Assembly (NCBI GenBank): GCA_012845835.1
Contig: JABAKD010000012.1
Coordinates: forward strand, 10,281,973 to 10,345,972
DNA: 64,000 nt
Direction: 5' to 3'
From: Undaria pinnatifida
Taxonomy: Eukaryota; Sar; Phaeophyceae; Laminariales; Alariaceae
The notes under the pieces are model-generated. The model saw nothing but the letters and a program-made list of their open reading frames with translations, had not been told where the DNA came from and made no database searches. The position numbers and the translations under genes were made by a program. The number at the start of each line of letters is the position of its first letter. Positions within the stretch are counted from its first letter, which is position 1. Of this stretch, positions 32,541-44,474 are shown piece by piece.

Positions 32541-33731
32541 CCTCGAAATAATTCGTGGTGTAGCCTGCATAATACCGATCGCCACGATAATAGCGACTGT
32601 CGGTCTCAAATGCGGGACGACAATATAACCCGTCGCCCTCGTCCTGGTCAACAAAATGGCCGGCATAATAACAACCGCAGCACTCACGCCAATACCGCCA
32701 CAACTCCAACTTCAACAACGCAAATGGAAGCTTACGCCCCAGTGACACATGCTCCATCCACTACTGCGACTGCGACTACAGTAGCCACTTCGACGTCCTT
32801 CGCGACTCCTCCCTGTCCATCCTCACCTCCAGTTGGTATAGGTTATTCTTTCATCGCCGCACCTCCGATCAACATCGCCGCGCAGCCCGTGGAATTCTCC
32901 ATGACTGCGGACAGCGGAGCTTCTAGCCACTTCGTCGACAATCAGCGTCTACCTGGCATCGAACATAAAATGAACTACTACGTACAGCTGGACCCTCCTG
33001 TAACAATAAACGTAGCGGGAAACCATCACCTTTATGGCGTTGGTCAAGGGGCTTTGTTCGTTCAAGTGTCGGACCACATAGGCTCTAAGCACTCTGTGCA
33101 GCTTCCTGTCACGGTCGTACCAGGGCTAGGTAGGCACCTATTTTCGGGGGGATCAGCTGCTGCGAGAGGGGTCACTATGAACATCGCCACGAAGTCGTAT
33201 CTGGACATGGGTGCATTTGCTATACCCCTACGCAAAGACGTTCACTGCTCTTCGTTGCATCATCTCGACCTTACCACTGGTGCTACCAACCGAACACCTG
33301 AGACAGCGTTTCCGACCATTTCTGGCAAATGTCTTGAACCGGAAACCGTCCTCGCTGTTCATGCTTCTACGACTCCTAAAGCTACTTCTCTGCCTAAAAC
33401 CGTTCCAGCTAACATCGGGCATAGAAGGTTGGGTCATCCCAATGGGCAGGTGATGGCCGAGATGAAAAACATCCCAGAATATGGGGTGGATTTTTCAGAC
33501 ACTTCATCGGCATGTGATACGTGTATATTCATTAAGAGCACTCAACAGGAACACTGTAAGACATTGCGGCCTAACCTTTCCAGCGAACGTATAAAACTGG
33601 TGAGTACTGACCTGCTAGGATACGCGTATATGGCAAAGTATACCGACCATCACAGCAGAGTAAAAGCATCCTCCTTCATCGAAGAGCAGCCTCCGTTCTA
33701 TCAACAGCAGACTCAGCCACTTCTCAAGTAA
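32514..33731 (+). CDS. pol: Copia Pol N-terminal polyprotein fragment, unit C (405 aa, open)
   Basis: Open frame of 405 codons. Residues 1-35 contain a second Cys/His string (WCSLHNTDRHDNSDC) typical of copia Gag C-termini. A Ser/Thr/Pro-rich linker follows (about 50-125). The retropepsin motif is DSGASSHFVD at about 136, with NVAGNHHLYGVG as the flap-like region. The GAG-pre-integrase zinc motif HRRLGH...CDTC lies around 300-345. It ends soon after the integrase start (VSTDLLG; YMAKYTDHHSR), with an apparent internal deletion between these strings. It lies in the -1 frame relative to gag, next to a slippery heptamer (32496-32502). A full copia Pol is over 1000 residues, so this is a truncated, non-autonomous version. 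Expression is unproven. Confidence 0.85.
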   Translation: MSGKKPLPTPRNNSWCSLHNTDRHDNSDCRSQMRDDNITRRPRPGQQNGRHNNNRSTHANTATTPTSTTQMEAYAPVTHAPSTTATATTVATSTSFATPPCPSSPPVGIGYSFIAAPPINIAAQPVEFSMTADSGASSHFVDNQRLPGIEHKMNYYVQLDPPVTINVAGNHHLYGVGQGALFVQVSDHIGSKHSVQLPVTVVPGLGRHLFSGGSAAARGVTMNIATKSYLDMGAFAIPLRKDVHCSSLHHLDLTTGATNRTPETAFPTISGKCLEPETVLAVHASTTPKATSLPKTVPANIGHRRLGHPNGQVMAEMKNIPEYGVDFSDTSSACDTCIFIKSTQQEHCKTLRPNLSSERIKLVSTDLLGYAYMAKYTDHHSRVKASSFIEEQPPFYQQQTQPLLK

Positions 33732-35564
33732 GAGCGCGTCAGCTGGCCCTACAACGTCAAGGATCCCCGAAACAGCAGTTCGATACCGTTTCGCAGTACA
33801 CCAGGGGTGTCAGAATGGACAAAACAAACCGTCCGGTGTCTATTTCGGTACCCAACACCTACGCGCAACCGTTTGGCTTCACCACAAGCGGAAGAATGCA
33901 AACCTTCAGCGACCTCTGCTCAAAATTCAACGACTTCGGCACGGAAAACTCCTTCTAAGCTCCTACACCTTGTAGTCGCAACTACAGCTCCGGCTCGCAA
34001 GACCGCCTTTGACCATCGCGACAGCCTTGTAAATTTTCTCAGGCAACCTCCGTGATCGAAAAAATCATTGCTTCATGGAGTTTCATACAAGATTGCGGCG
34101 TTTCATAAGGGGAAATAACTAAGCCCGTTTTTTATTCTGCCGTGTACGGTGTACGACCGGATACTACCGTGTGCTGTCGGACTTTTCAATCACCGACAAA
34201 CCGCGATGTACCGAGGACGGAGAAGCGCGTTAGGCGCAACCAAATAGGCATTGTACCGACAAACGATTGACCTATTATATTTCAGCTACAAGACTGCAAT
34301 GGACCGGGGAAGAACAAGGCCGACGTACACATCGGATCACAACCTTTCTCCCCGTCTCTGCCCAAGCGCTTCTTCAGCCTTCCTTTACCTTCTTTAGAGC
34401 TCCATCAACAGCTACCCGAATGGCACTTCCGTCAACAATCGGGGACAGGCACTGGAAATGTGGGTACGGTTGAAATTGATACCCAAGTATAGAATGTTAC
34501 TTACTGCAGCAGTTCTTTGTCAACTATAAAATTACAACTGCTCGCCAGTTACGTATTAGTGAAGGTGGAACTATGGGTCGTATGAACTCAAGTCAACGAT
34601 CATACAGCAATAATCCAAGTCCTACCGGAAAATGTGTACGAGAATATATTCCAGCATTAAGGAGTAAAGGCTCACAAAGACTGTCTATCTTGTGCTCTTC
34701 AGCGTACGATTAGTCTCAGACAGTTTATCGTTATATGCGTATCGTAGGATCATATTGAAGTGGCGTGGTTAACTTACAGCAGTGACCTTTGTTTGTTTGT
34801 TTTTTCTTTTCCGGAATATCGCTCGATGATGGACTATGATTACACCGATCATAGTCCATTACAGTACTATCAGTATTCGTAGTTCTATCTGTTTCTTAAT
34901 TATTGTTTTTGCGGAAGTACGACCAAGGCTACGGTAGGGGGGGTACCCCCGTTTTCACTGGTGTGTTTGAGCCTCTCGCACGAGTGACTCTGTACCTAAA
35001 GGATGAAAATGGTTTTGGCAGTTGTTTTGGAGCAGCTTAGATTACCTTTGCATTGCGGACTGATTTCGTCAATATAAAGCATGAAGAAAACGTAAGATCG
35101 CAAAATAACAAAGAGGTTACTCGCGCGAGAGACCCCTAGCCACTAAACATTTTATGGCACAAAAAAGGACCCCCCTACCGTAGCCTGGGTCGTACGTAAG
35201 TACATTAAAAAAACAACTGATTAGTCGGAATGTTTTATTTTCCCGTGATGGACACTTGTCCACAATTCTCTTTATTTGTCTAGTATTGTTTATCTATTTG
35301 GTACAATTCAGAAAGCGTGTTTAATACCCAGTAGACGTATATTTGCGTTATATCTTCTAGGGTATTTGTCGCTGGCTTTACACCAAGCGTAGTTTACATA
35401 CGTATCTTTCCGTGTGAGGTTATATTTTTTGTAAATGTGTGAATAACATGGATACATCAATATTTCCGCGGGTGATACACCGGACTGAATATGAGAACCA
35501 TTTGTTTTTTGTTATTTCACGTTCTTTTTCCAAGTATGAGGTTTCCCTAGCAATCTGACTTTGC
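33732..35564 (+). other. Copia 3' internal region with MITE, unit C
   Basis: Same region, lengthened by the MITE at 34921-35191. It contains a perfect 12-bp inverted repeat with a 7-nt loop (34829-34840 and 34848-34859, arm ATGGACTATGAT). No RT or RNase H coding was found. Confidence 0.7.
34921..35191. mobile_element. MITE with GACC termini, unit C (271 bp, inside copia)
   Basis: Same family as 22493-22761. Target duplication GTAC (34917-34920 and 35192-35195), with the empty site GGAAGTACGTAAG in A and B. It is inserted in the 3' internal region of the copia element. Confidence 0.87.
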
Positions 35565-35576
35565 ATTATGGGGGCG
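35565..35576 (+). other. Copia polypurine tract candidate, unit C
   Basis: ATTATGGGGGCG directly before the 3' LTR. Confidence 0.6.
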
Positions 35577-36008
35577 TGTTGAGAGTATGAACCTTGGATT
35601 CAAATATAAGTTAATGCGTAGTCTATTCGAGCAGTCTATTCACACGAATAAGATATGCAGTTGAATCTTACGTTGAATCTTACTGTGAATCTTCGGTGGA
35701 ACTTAGATGTAAACGTAGGATTGAGTATGTTCAGGTTTTTCTGTTGTCCCGGTATTCTACCGGACCACGGGCATTGTTCCGTGACGATCAAGTGGTGATG
35801 CAACCCACCATGATCACTCTCCCTTCTTTACTTTCTTTTTCTTCTTCTTCTTTTCTTATTATTCTAGCTTTGGCCTCAAGCGCCCTGTCCAAACTATCCC
35901 TTTTTCTTATCACAAATGATCTTAACAGACACTTCGGTGCCACCTCTGCATCTCTTCGCATAGAAGACAGAGCCTCCACACAACCATTGTGTTCACAGGC
36001 TATTCACA
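35577..36008 (+). repeat. Copia 3' LTR, unit C
   Basis: 432 bp, TGTTGAGAG to TTCACA, with almost no TTC repeat. AACGT follows directly. Confidence 0.87.
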
Positions 36009-36009
36009 A

Positions 36010-38820
36010 ACGTGCCCTCCGTGGGTAACCCATGGGCGACCCATGACTGTCTCGTGTGCTGTCCGGGGGTGATCTATGGACTATCCGTGTGTGAACTATG
36101 AGTTAACCGTGAGTGGGCAATGGGCGGCCCATGGGCAACCTATGGCTGCCCCATGGCATGGCCTATCCGTGGGAGATTGACGAATTACCCACGTGCGACC
36201 GGCAGGTGAGTCATGCACGCGCTATCTACAGGCTAGTACAGCCGTCCGTCCATTGGGGACCCATGGGCGTCCCACGGTTGGCCAATGGGTCAACCGCGAA
36301 TAGCCAATGGGACAGGTGATGAGTCGCCCATGGGTCAACGTTGGGTCGTTCGTGGGTCCCCCATGCATGACTCACGGTCCTACGGTTATCTCACGGGCAA
36401 TTCACGGTTATCTCATGGGTCACCAACGAGGAGCCCATGAGACAGTCATACGCCCCACATTGGTGACCCACGGGTCACCCGTCGTTTCTCATGTTTATTT
36501 AGTGAGGGCCCTAGGATCGACATGAAACCCGTGACTAAGTGGTAACCGCTCATGGTCCATACATGGAACACCTGGCACGTAGTGGTACTAGCCAATGGGT
36601 CGTCCATGAGCCACCCATTAGTGAGTGACGCAACCCCATGAGTCACCCATGGATCACCCACGGTTGACCCATGGGTCATCTATGATTCCATGGTTAATGT
36701 GTGGGTCACCCAGGTCTAGCCCATGCTAACCCATGGACAACCCATGGGACGGGCCATGGGTCACCCATGTATCACCCGTGGGACACCCATAGGTTAGCTA
36801 CGGTTGCACGATTAGTCCGTAGGTCACCCATGGCTAGCCAGCGGAACAGTAATAGTGCGCCCTTGGGTCGCCATTGGGTCAACCGTGTTGAAATCTCATT
36901 TGCAAAACACAACAATGAACAACAAGTCAAGGGCCTTGTGGTACACATTGTTCACTCATGACTTACTGCAGTATTGAACAAACCCATGGGTTTTGCATGG
37001 AACACCCGCGACATAGTGTTCCCAGTCATGGGTCACCCATGCATCATTCGCGCCTTATTCATGTTAGCCCACGGGTCTCCTATGGGTCGCCAACGGTACA
37101 CCAACTGTTCGCCCATAGGTCACCTGCGGTCTCACGGTGAACTCATAGGTCACCCTTGCCGTTAACCTATGCGCCACCGACGGTAAGCCCACGTGTTACT
37201 GACGGATAGCCCAGGGCGCAAGCCACGGATCGCCCGGATCACCCACGGGTCGCTCGCTGGTCACCCGTGGGTGGTCCAGATCCAATGGCTATCCAATGTG
37301 TCACCCGTAGCCATGATAATTGCATGGGTCGCTCAAGGGATACCCAGGGTCCGACGGTTAGCCCTCGGGTCACCCCTGGTTAGCACATGGGTTAGCAGCG
37401 GATGGCCCATTTGACAGCTACTTGTCGCCAATGGGTCACCCATGAGCCACCGGTAGTATTTCTACTACTCTCAAAATAGAATAATGTACAGCATGGCAAC
37501 GCACATTGTTGATATCCGTATTTAGTAAGGGCCCATGAGTCACCCATGGCTTCGTGGTAACCAATGGATCCTCCGTGGTTCATTGGCCTTCGTCCATCGG
37601 ACGCGCATGAGCCACGATTGGGTCACCCCGTATATAGCGGTTCTGGCCCATGGGTCGCCCACGGGTCACCTATGCCTTAGCAGCAATCACCCAGGAATCA
37701 TTCATGAATCACCCATCCACACCTTAGTGGAGGTAGCCCATGAGTTACTCTGGGACCACCAACAGTTCCCCGGTTAGCCCGTGGGTCTCCCACAGTTACC
37801 CCATTAATCAAACACGGATAACCTATAGGACAGGCCATGGGCTGCCGATTATTCAACGGTGGGTTGCGCATGGGCCACCCATGAGTTGGCCACGGTCCCA
37901 CCGTTAAGCTCGTGGGTCACCCACTGTTAACTCATGGGTCGCCCACGGATACCCCTTTGCGCAGCCATGGATCTCGCATGAGTCGCCCGTGGTTCGCCCA
38001 GGGTTAGCCCACGGGCCACCTACGGGCCACGCATGGATAACCGTCGTGAGACCCATAGAACAGGCCGTGGGCCGCCCATGGGTCGCCCATGGAACGCCCA
38101 AACACTAACGTTGGAACGATCATGGGCCCCCATGGGCGACTGAGGCTATTCTGCAGTGGACGCGGGTCGCCCATGAAACCTACATGAGGATCACACGTGA
38201 GTTTACAGTGGGTCTCCCATGGTTTGTAATCAATAGGTCCTCCGTGGCTTAGTGATATTATTGCATTGGGGAAGCATTGGCAACCCATGGATCACCCCTG
38301 ATCGAGCGGCGCTAGCCCAGGGGCCGTCCATGCATCACCCATGACTTAGCGGAAATCGCCCATGAATCACCCATGTATTACCTATACCTTAGTTGTTCTA
38401 GCCCAGGAGCTGCTCATGGAGCATCGGCAGTCCCAACGTTAGCCCGTGGGTTACCCTCGGTTAGCCCATGAATCGAACAGGGATTTATAAGAAAACGCCA
38501 TGGGTTGTCTATGATTCAACCGCGGGTCACCCATAGGTCATCCACAAGTTTCGCCACGGTTCTACGTTCATGCCCATGGGTCACCCACGGTTAGCCCATG
38601 GGTCACCCACGGACACCCCTTTGCACAGCCATGGGCCGCACATGGGTTACCCGTGGGTAGCCCGTTGGTAGCCTCTGGGTCAACGGTGAGTCGCCCATGT
38701 GACGCCCATGGGTCACCCGTAGGTGGCCCGATGGTCACCCATGGGTCAATCGTGGGTCACCCGCGGGTCACCCGTGTGTCGTCCATGGGCCATCAATGGA
38801 TATCCCGACGGAAATTCCAT
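36010..38820. repeat. 11-bp palindromic minisatellite, main block, unit C
   Basis: Same block as in A and B. Confidence 0.9.
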
Positions 38821-39271
38821 GAGCTGGCCATACAAGGCGCCCAAACTAAATCGAAATTAATTCAAATAACGTACATCGTCGACTCTCCGTCAAATTTGTT
38901 GCGTGATCCTCATATAAGGATTCCCACCGGTCGCGATATGCCTGTCTGGTGTCAACAGCATCCCCCCTACGGTGGCATGGCTTACAAACGCCACTACAGT
39001 CAACATATTCAAGAGGCAAACACATATTTCCCGCCAACATCACACCAACCGTTGACGAAGCGTGTAAAACGAGCGCCTCTCCTCCCCCCATTCTCCATGC
39101 ATGGCGCGCACCACCACGTGTGCACGAAGCCGTCGCTGTAAAGCTAATACCATGATACCCACTTGCCCAAAAACAAACCACACGCGACGGTTGCAAGTGA
39201 AGAACTTATCGCGCCTCCCGGCCTCTCGACTCTAATCCTACTGTGAAATCAGAAGTCTAACGTGGGTATGA

Positions 39272-39664
39272 CGCGGCCAAACTACTGCACAAATAATAGG
39301 AGACCGTCAAACAACACGTTTGCTTTTAGAATACCTGGCACTTTGTGGTCGTTCAAACCATGTACAGCGGTAAAGGAAAGCTTATCCGTGGCTCCTTGCG
39401 CTTTCGTCGAATCAGACCATCATCGGTATTGGCGACATGTTGGGTCCGCCAGGCGGCGACTCTAACCTTTACTAACCGGCTTCAACAAGCGTAGCCTTAG
39501 CCCCCCACGACACCGTCCGAGACGCCAAGAAGAAACTCATCATCGCGGCCGCATGGACAGATGAACTACCCGAGGACTTTGGCCTGTTTCATGATATCTC
39601 CGAGGACCCTCTAAATGACGCCATTACGTTAGAGTTCGCACTGTCCGACGGAAAATTGCCGTCC
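39272..39664 (+). pseudogene. Decayed unrecognised gene fragment, unit C
   Basis: Same fragment. Here the frame reads through AAAWTDELPEDFGLFHDI, which is broken in A and B, but has stops at CGG TAA (as in A) and at TAC TAA near 39474. Confidence 0.5.
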
Positions 39665-41619
39665 ATGGGAAAGGAAGGAAACAGCGTAGGAGGCGCACAT
39701 GGTAGATATGCTGGTGCCGGTGGTGGTCTGGGTGGGATCCGCACACCGGCGAGAAGTTGCCGTGGCCCTACACTGGCGTGCTGTGGGCGGCAAGACTGGG
39801 ATAGATGTGGAACTATAGTGGAACAAAAGCTGCACGGTGTGCGTGTGGGGCGCACTAAATCATTGCTTTCCCCAGTCATTCGACCGTTCATCGCACATCC
39901 CCTTGGAGACGGAGCGCAGTTGCTACTCCTAGTAGGCAGCTCCAACAGTTGGGCGCTCAGTGCGTTTCGTCCGTGTATTTAGTTGTGTTTCCGTTCCTAC
40001 GCAATGCAAAATGTCCATGCACTTTGGCTGGCCGCCTGTTTGTACCATCTACCTCCTGTTATAGCGCTTGTTTTCTCGCTCCTATCTAATGAACCATACT
40101 TCTCCATGTCACGTCTGGTCAATTTTCCTCATCTCCTCCTCCAACTCATTCCGTTCCCCTTTGTACAGTTCACATTCTCCCCACTCTGTGGGTTCTGCTT
40201 TGGTCTGCAATGCCACAACAGCAGCCCTGTGCGACATATTCCTCCTCCACCCGACTACTGGTATGTATTTTTCTTCTTGCTGGCAGGTCCAGGTCCTCTA
40301 CACAAAGACGCAGTTTCAGCGTTTTCGCGTAGTCCATTGGGCCGTGCAAAAACGTTTCCATTCTCTTCGTTTAACCCCTTTAGATATCTCTCAACGATCC
40401 TCCTTTATTGTCGCTACCCTTTCCCTTGCTTTTATCCTTTCATTTACGTCGGTCTTGTATCCCCCAACTTCTCTATGCTCACGATATCTCTTGGTTGCCT
40501 CCTGTTTCTTTCCATACGGTGTAACTATGCTATCCCACCGTACTCCAGTTCGCCCTATATGTTATGGCAGGGAGAGCATGATTCAGATTTTCTACTAGTG
40601 GTTCAGGGCCACTTGGCGCTGTCTCACTGCATGGTATTAAGAACGCCTTTGAGAAGGGCGCTGAACAACGCAGGGGGTATGGATGTTAGGCACCCTGCTG
40701 CTGGCGATGGCCTGGGTCATTGAACTTGTCCAGCAGCAGGTCCGATGATGATATGATGAGGTTGCCGTGGCTTAGACGGGAATGGCATGTTGTGGGCGGC
40801 GAGACAAAGACAGGCGAGCCAATAGTGGACCAAGGCTGCGTGTAGGGGAAACACGTTCATAACGTTTGACGAGTTTCAGCAGATCAGGTGTGCTTGGTGT
40901 TGCCTCCAGGCAGGCTAGTATCTGCGAGAAATAGGGGTCAGCAGTCTCGGTGTTATGGATAGTAGACGCGCTGTTGCTGCTGGTGGCATGGGTTGGAGTC
41001 ATACATCGGGTACGATAGGGTTGATGTGGCCTTTACGGGCATGGTATGAGCAGCGATTAACACAAGGGGAGCGATATACCACTCTGGACAGAAAAGTAAA
41101 AACCGTGGGTGAAAATGAACAAATAAAACGAGCTATAGTCTAGTCTACATCGGCATCCCGAGAGATGGGTGCTGTGGACGACCAGGCTCATATATGTATA
41201 CCTGCCGGTAGGCGCTATATACCCAGTACAACAGCTCCCGGATTTCTTACTATGTTCCTGTAAAAATCCACCTGCCTTTCTTTGTCCCCTGCTTCGTTTT
41301 ACGCGTCCTTCACGGTACCACCTAGAGACCCAATCTGCTGCGGGGCCGTTGGAGCGAGTGTGGGTCTGGGCGACGGTGCTGCCGTGCGACGAGGCCACCA
41401 GGATGGCCAAATTTTTGTGAGACTTGTGCCAGAGGGTCATCTATCAAGCGGCGGGCACAGCCTTGGTCAACAAGGCACAATGTATTGGTCCACAACACAC
41501 CTTCACGTACGTGGAGTTGCACTTCTCTATTTGTACTGTGCAATATTCTTGGCGACCTTCTACCCAAAACGTACGCAGTTTTATGTACCACTCACAACCT
41601 GTACAGGTGTTTAGGGAAT
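39665..41619. other. Low-information segment without a convincing gene, unit C
   Basis: Equivalent of 6642-8602. A 246-codon frame at 39983-40723 exists only here because of a private one-base loss near 40523 and is not supported by the other units. The single-stop frame is at 41169-41645. Confidence 0.6.
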
Positions 41620-42110
41620 TAGCCAATGGGTCGCCTTTCGGATGAACTCGTTGCCCATGGGATGTCTTGGATGCCTATGGGATATTTAACTTTGCAGTTG
41701 CCCACGGGTTAGCCATGGGGTGCCCATGGGTTGCCCATGACATGACCACGGTTGCCCATGGGTTGCCTATGGGTCACCAATGCGTTGCGCATGCATTGTC
41801 CATGTGTTGCCCACGGGTTGCCCATATGGTACGGATGGCCCATGGGTTGGTGGTCGTGGGCCATATGGGTTACCCATGACTTGTCGGAGGGTGGCCAATG
41901 GGATGGTGGTGTTACTAATGACCCAAGAGTTACCTACATGGGTTGCCCATGGATTGCTCATCATGCGTATCCCGTGAGAAATATCATGGGTCGTCCATGA
42001 GACAAGCACGGGATGTCCGTGGGCCACCCATGTATTGCCCATGGGTTACGCATGGGTGAGTTATCTATGGTTCGCTTATGGGCAGCAGCACATGGGTTGC
42101 CCATGGGTAT
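41620..42110. repeat. 11-bp minisatellite, second block, unit C
   Basis: CCCATGGGTTG-type repeats, equivalent to 24728-25220 in B. Confidence 0.88.
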
Positions 42111-42143
42111 CCTGTCAGGAATTCCGAGGACGGCCCATGCAGC

Positions 42144-42296
42144 ATGCCCGAAAATACCGTAAGTCAAACGACGTGCATCCTCGGCCGACTCTGGGACAAG
42201 GCCTGCGTCGTCGACGTATCACAGGCGCAACACAACAACCCTTCAAGCGCATTCCAACGGTTCCACGTGTCCACGCTCTCCATTAGATCCCTCTGA
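42144..42296 (+). pseudogene. Short exon-like ORF, module copy 1, unit C
   Basis: Same as 9088-9240, but open: the TGA of A and B is TGG here. 50 codons. Confidence 0.4.
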
Positions 42297-42423
42297 TGCC
42301 TTGTTCATGGTATCGCTACGGTGGTTCTTGGGTCAAAAATAGTGAGACGAGTTGTGTCTCGGTTTGATATCGATCACGTGATACAAGACCCATGCCGAAT
42401 ACAAACTAAAAACTGCAAATTTG

Positions 42424-42530
42424 ACAAAAAAAAAAGAAAAGAGAACGTCGTCGTCAGGATTCGATCCTGCGATGAGACCAGTGAAGTCTCATATCCATCC
42501 CCTGACCCAAACGAGCCCGGCGGCCGGGTG
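42424..42530 (-). repeat. tRNA-related SINE-like sequence, module copy 1, unit C
   Basis: Same as the copy-1 type in A and B (GGATCGAATCC at 42457-42467). Confidence 0.5.
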
Positions 42531-43144
42531 AGGACGAACATCTATCAATTTTTACGTATATAAAGTAATAGATACATTTAGTCTACACAGTATAGGAAAA
42601 CATTATTCTGTATTCAGGTCTCAGAAGTGGTGTCGTACATGTACTCAGCACCAGAGGTATCATGGAAAAGATGTCTATTCAGGACTGTATACCTCTTCCT
42701 ATGTCGCCGACGATTAGAATGGTAGTGTAAATAGTAGTAGCTGTTCCCGGTATTTGGATACAAATTTCGCTTCAGAAGTACCAGGCAAAACAAGGAGTCC
42801 ATGACGAGCACTTTTCGGTCCCCATGGTGCGTGTAAGGTTATTGGCTCACTACTGCTCACCGACTACTTTATTACATGCTTGGCTGGGTAGAGCTACAAG
42901 TGGCGCCACCCCCCCGGAACTTTGCCTTCCTTGGTAAGCGTTTCAGCAGCGTGGTGGGTGGTAGTTAGTAGACACGCTGCTACTGGAGGTGGCCTGGGTT
43001 GGACCAATACACCGGCGGGTCCGATCCTGTTGCCGTGGTCATACACGGACATCACGTGGGCAGCAGGCTAACATAGGTGGGGTGGATAGTGGACCAGTCA
43101 ATGCTGCGGTAAAGGGAGCACCTTTAACATGTGTGCCGTTCTAG

Positions 43145-43343
43145 CCCACGGGTTACCCACATGGGTTGCCTACGGGTTGCTCATGGGTATCCCGTGAGAT
43201 GTCTCATGCGCCGCCCATGAAGCAAGCATGGGATGTCCGTGGACAGCCGCGCGTTGCCCATGGGCTACCCGGTTTACGCATGGGTGGGTTGTGTCTATTA
43301 TATGGGCTGCTCATGGGCAGCAGCACATGGGTTGCCCATGGGT
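43145..43343. repeat. 11-bp minisatellite, third block, unit C
   Basis: Equivalent to 10121-10320 in A. Confidence 0.85.
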
Positions 43344-43378
43344 ATCCTGTCAGAAATTACAAGGACAACCCATGCAGC

Positions 43379-43598
43379 ATGTCCGAAATTACAGTAAATC
43401 ACAAGCAATAATGTGCATCCTCGACCGACTCCGAGACAAGGCCTGCGTCGTCGACGTATCACACGCGCAACGCAACACCCCTTCAAGGGCATTCCAATGG
43501 TTCCTCGTCTCCACGCGCCCCATCCTCTTTGAAATAAACAAGGTCCTTCGTGCCTCGATATCGCCACGATGGCGTTTGGGTCGAAAATAGAGTTATGA
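43379..43598 (+). pseudogene. Short exon-like ORF, module copy 2, unit C (frameshifted)
   Basis: Starts MSEITVN, then extra bases near 43399 shift the frame. The right part lacks the TAATTGTCG string of A and B. Confidence 0.4.
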
Positions 43599-43678
43599 GT
43601 TGTGTCTCAGTTCGATATCCGCCACAATAGTCTATGATACAAGACCATGCCAGACACAAACTAAAATCTGCAAATCTG

Positions 43679-43786
43679 ACGAAAGAAAAAGAAAAGAGAA
43701 CGTCGTCGCAGGATTCGAACCTGCGATGAGACCAGTACAGTCTCATATCCATCCCCTGACCCAAACGGGCCCGGCGGCCGGGTGTG
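43679..43786 (-). repeat. tRNA-related SINE-like sequence, module copy 2, unit C
   Basis: Perfect B box GGTTCGAATCC (43711-43721) on the minus strand. The hairpin TGAGAC...GTCTCA precedes it. Confidence 0.55.
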
Positions 43787-43970
43787 GACAACATATTATA
43801 AATTTTTACGTATATAACGTGAACATATGTACACAGTAGGAAAACATGACTGCGGTCTCGTAAATTTACACAGATAGTACCAGGTATCATAGGAAAGATA
43901 TATATGCAGCACTGTGACTTGACTACCTCTTCCTGTGTCGCCGACGATTATTGATAGTAAATATTAATAG

Positions 43971-44207
43971 TTGTTACCGGTGGTTGATTATTACAACTCT
44001 TCACTTCAAAAGTACCAGGTAAAAAAAGGAGTCCATGACGAGCACTTGGCAGAACCCATGGTGCGCGTAACGTTATTGGTTCACTACAACTTACCGACTC
44101 TGCCTGATATGGTACCTGGGGTATATTTGGCTACATACAGTAGGTACACAGTTGGCTGCGTTCGGGAACACGGTGAGGCTCTGAAGGACTCCATCATGGC
44201 TGGGTAG
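43971..44207 (+). pseudogene. Exon-like fragment, module copy 2, unit C (78 codons, open)
   Basis: Same as 27508-27744. In D the corresponding sequence (about 60810-60925) is cut by the end of the array. Confidence 0.3.
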
Positions 44208-44459
44208 AGCTACAAGTAGTGGTATCCCTCCGAACGTTGGCTTCCTTGGTAAGGCGTTGGCGGTGATAGTAGCAACCACGCGCTGGTACTGGTGGTGGCC
44301 TGGGTTGGTCCAATTCACCGGCTGGTCCGATCCTGTTGCCGTGGTCTTATACGGACATGATGTGGGCGGCAACTTAACGTAGGTGGGAAAATAGCCTTCA
44401 TGCCGGCGTCTTCGGGAAGAAGGGGTCAGCGACGTGGGGCGTACGATTGGCAGGCACGC

Positions 44460-44474
44460 TTCTGAAGTCTGAAG
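44460..44474. other. hAT excision footprint, unit C
   Basis: TTCTGAAG followed by TCTGAAG: both target duplications remain with one base lost and the whole element gone. A never-occupied site would read a single TTCTGAAG. This is the usual trace of hAT excision and repair. Confidence 0.75.

Larger units (their letters stand above)
30326..36008 (+). mobile_element. Non-autonomous copia-type LTR retrotransposon, unit C (5683 bp)
   Basis: Complete LTR-to-LTR element. It is longer than B because its 5' LTR contains about 579 bp of TTC repeats and its 3' region contains a 271-bp MITE (34921-35191). pol remains one open frame of 405 codons (32514-33731). Flanks are AAAGT on the left and AACGT on the right, four of five matching, as expected for a 5-bp copia target duplication with one change. 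No RT or RNase H coding was found in any frame. Confidence 0.9.
42111..44395 (+). repeat. Duplicated module (two copies), unit C
   Basis: Equivalent of 9061-11380. The first copy carries only one 33-bp palindromic module. Confidence 0.8.

Noticed and set aside
32514-33731. Complete, autonomous copia element
   Set aside because: No integrase catalytic core, reverse transcriptase or RNase H motif could be found in any frame before the 3' LTR in any unit.
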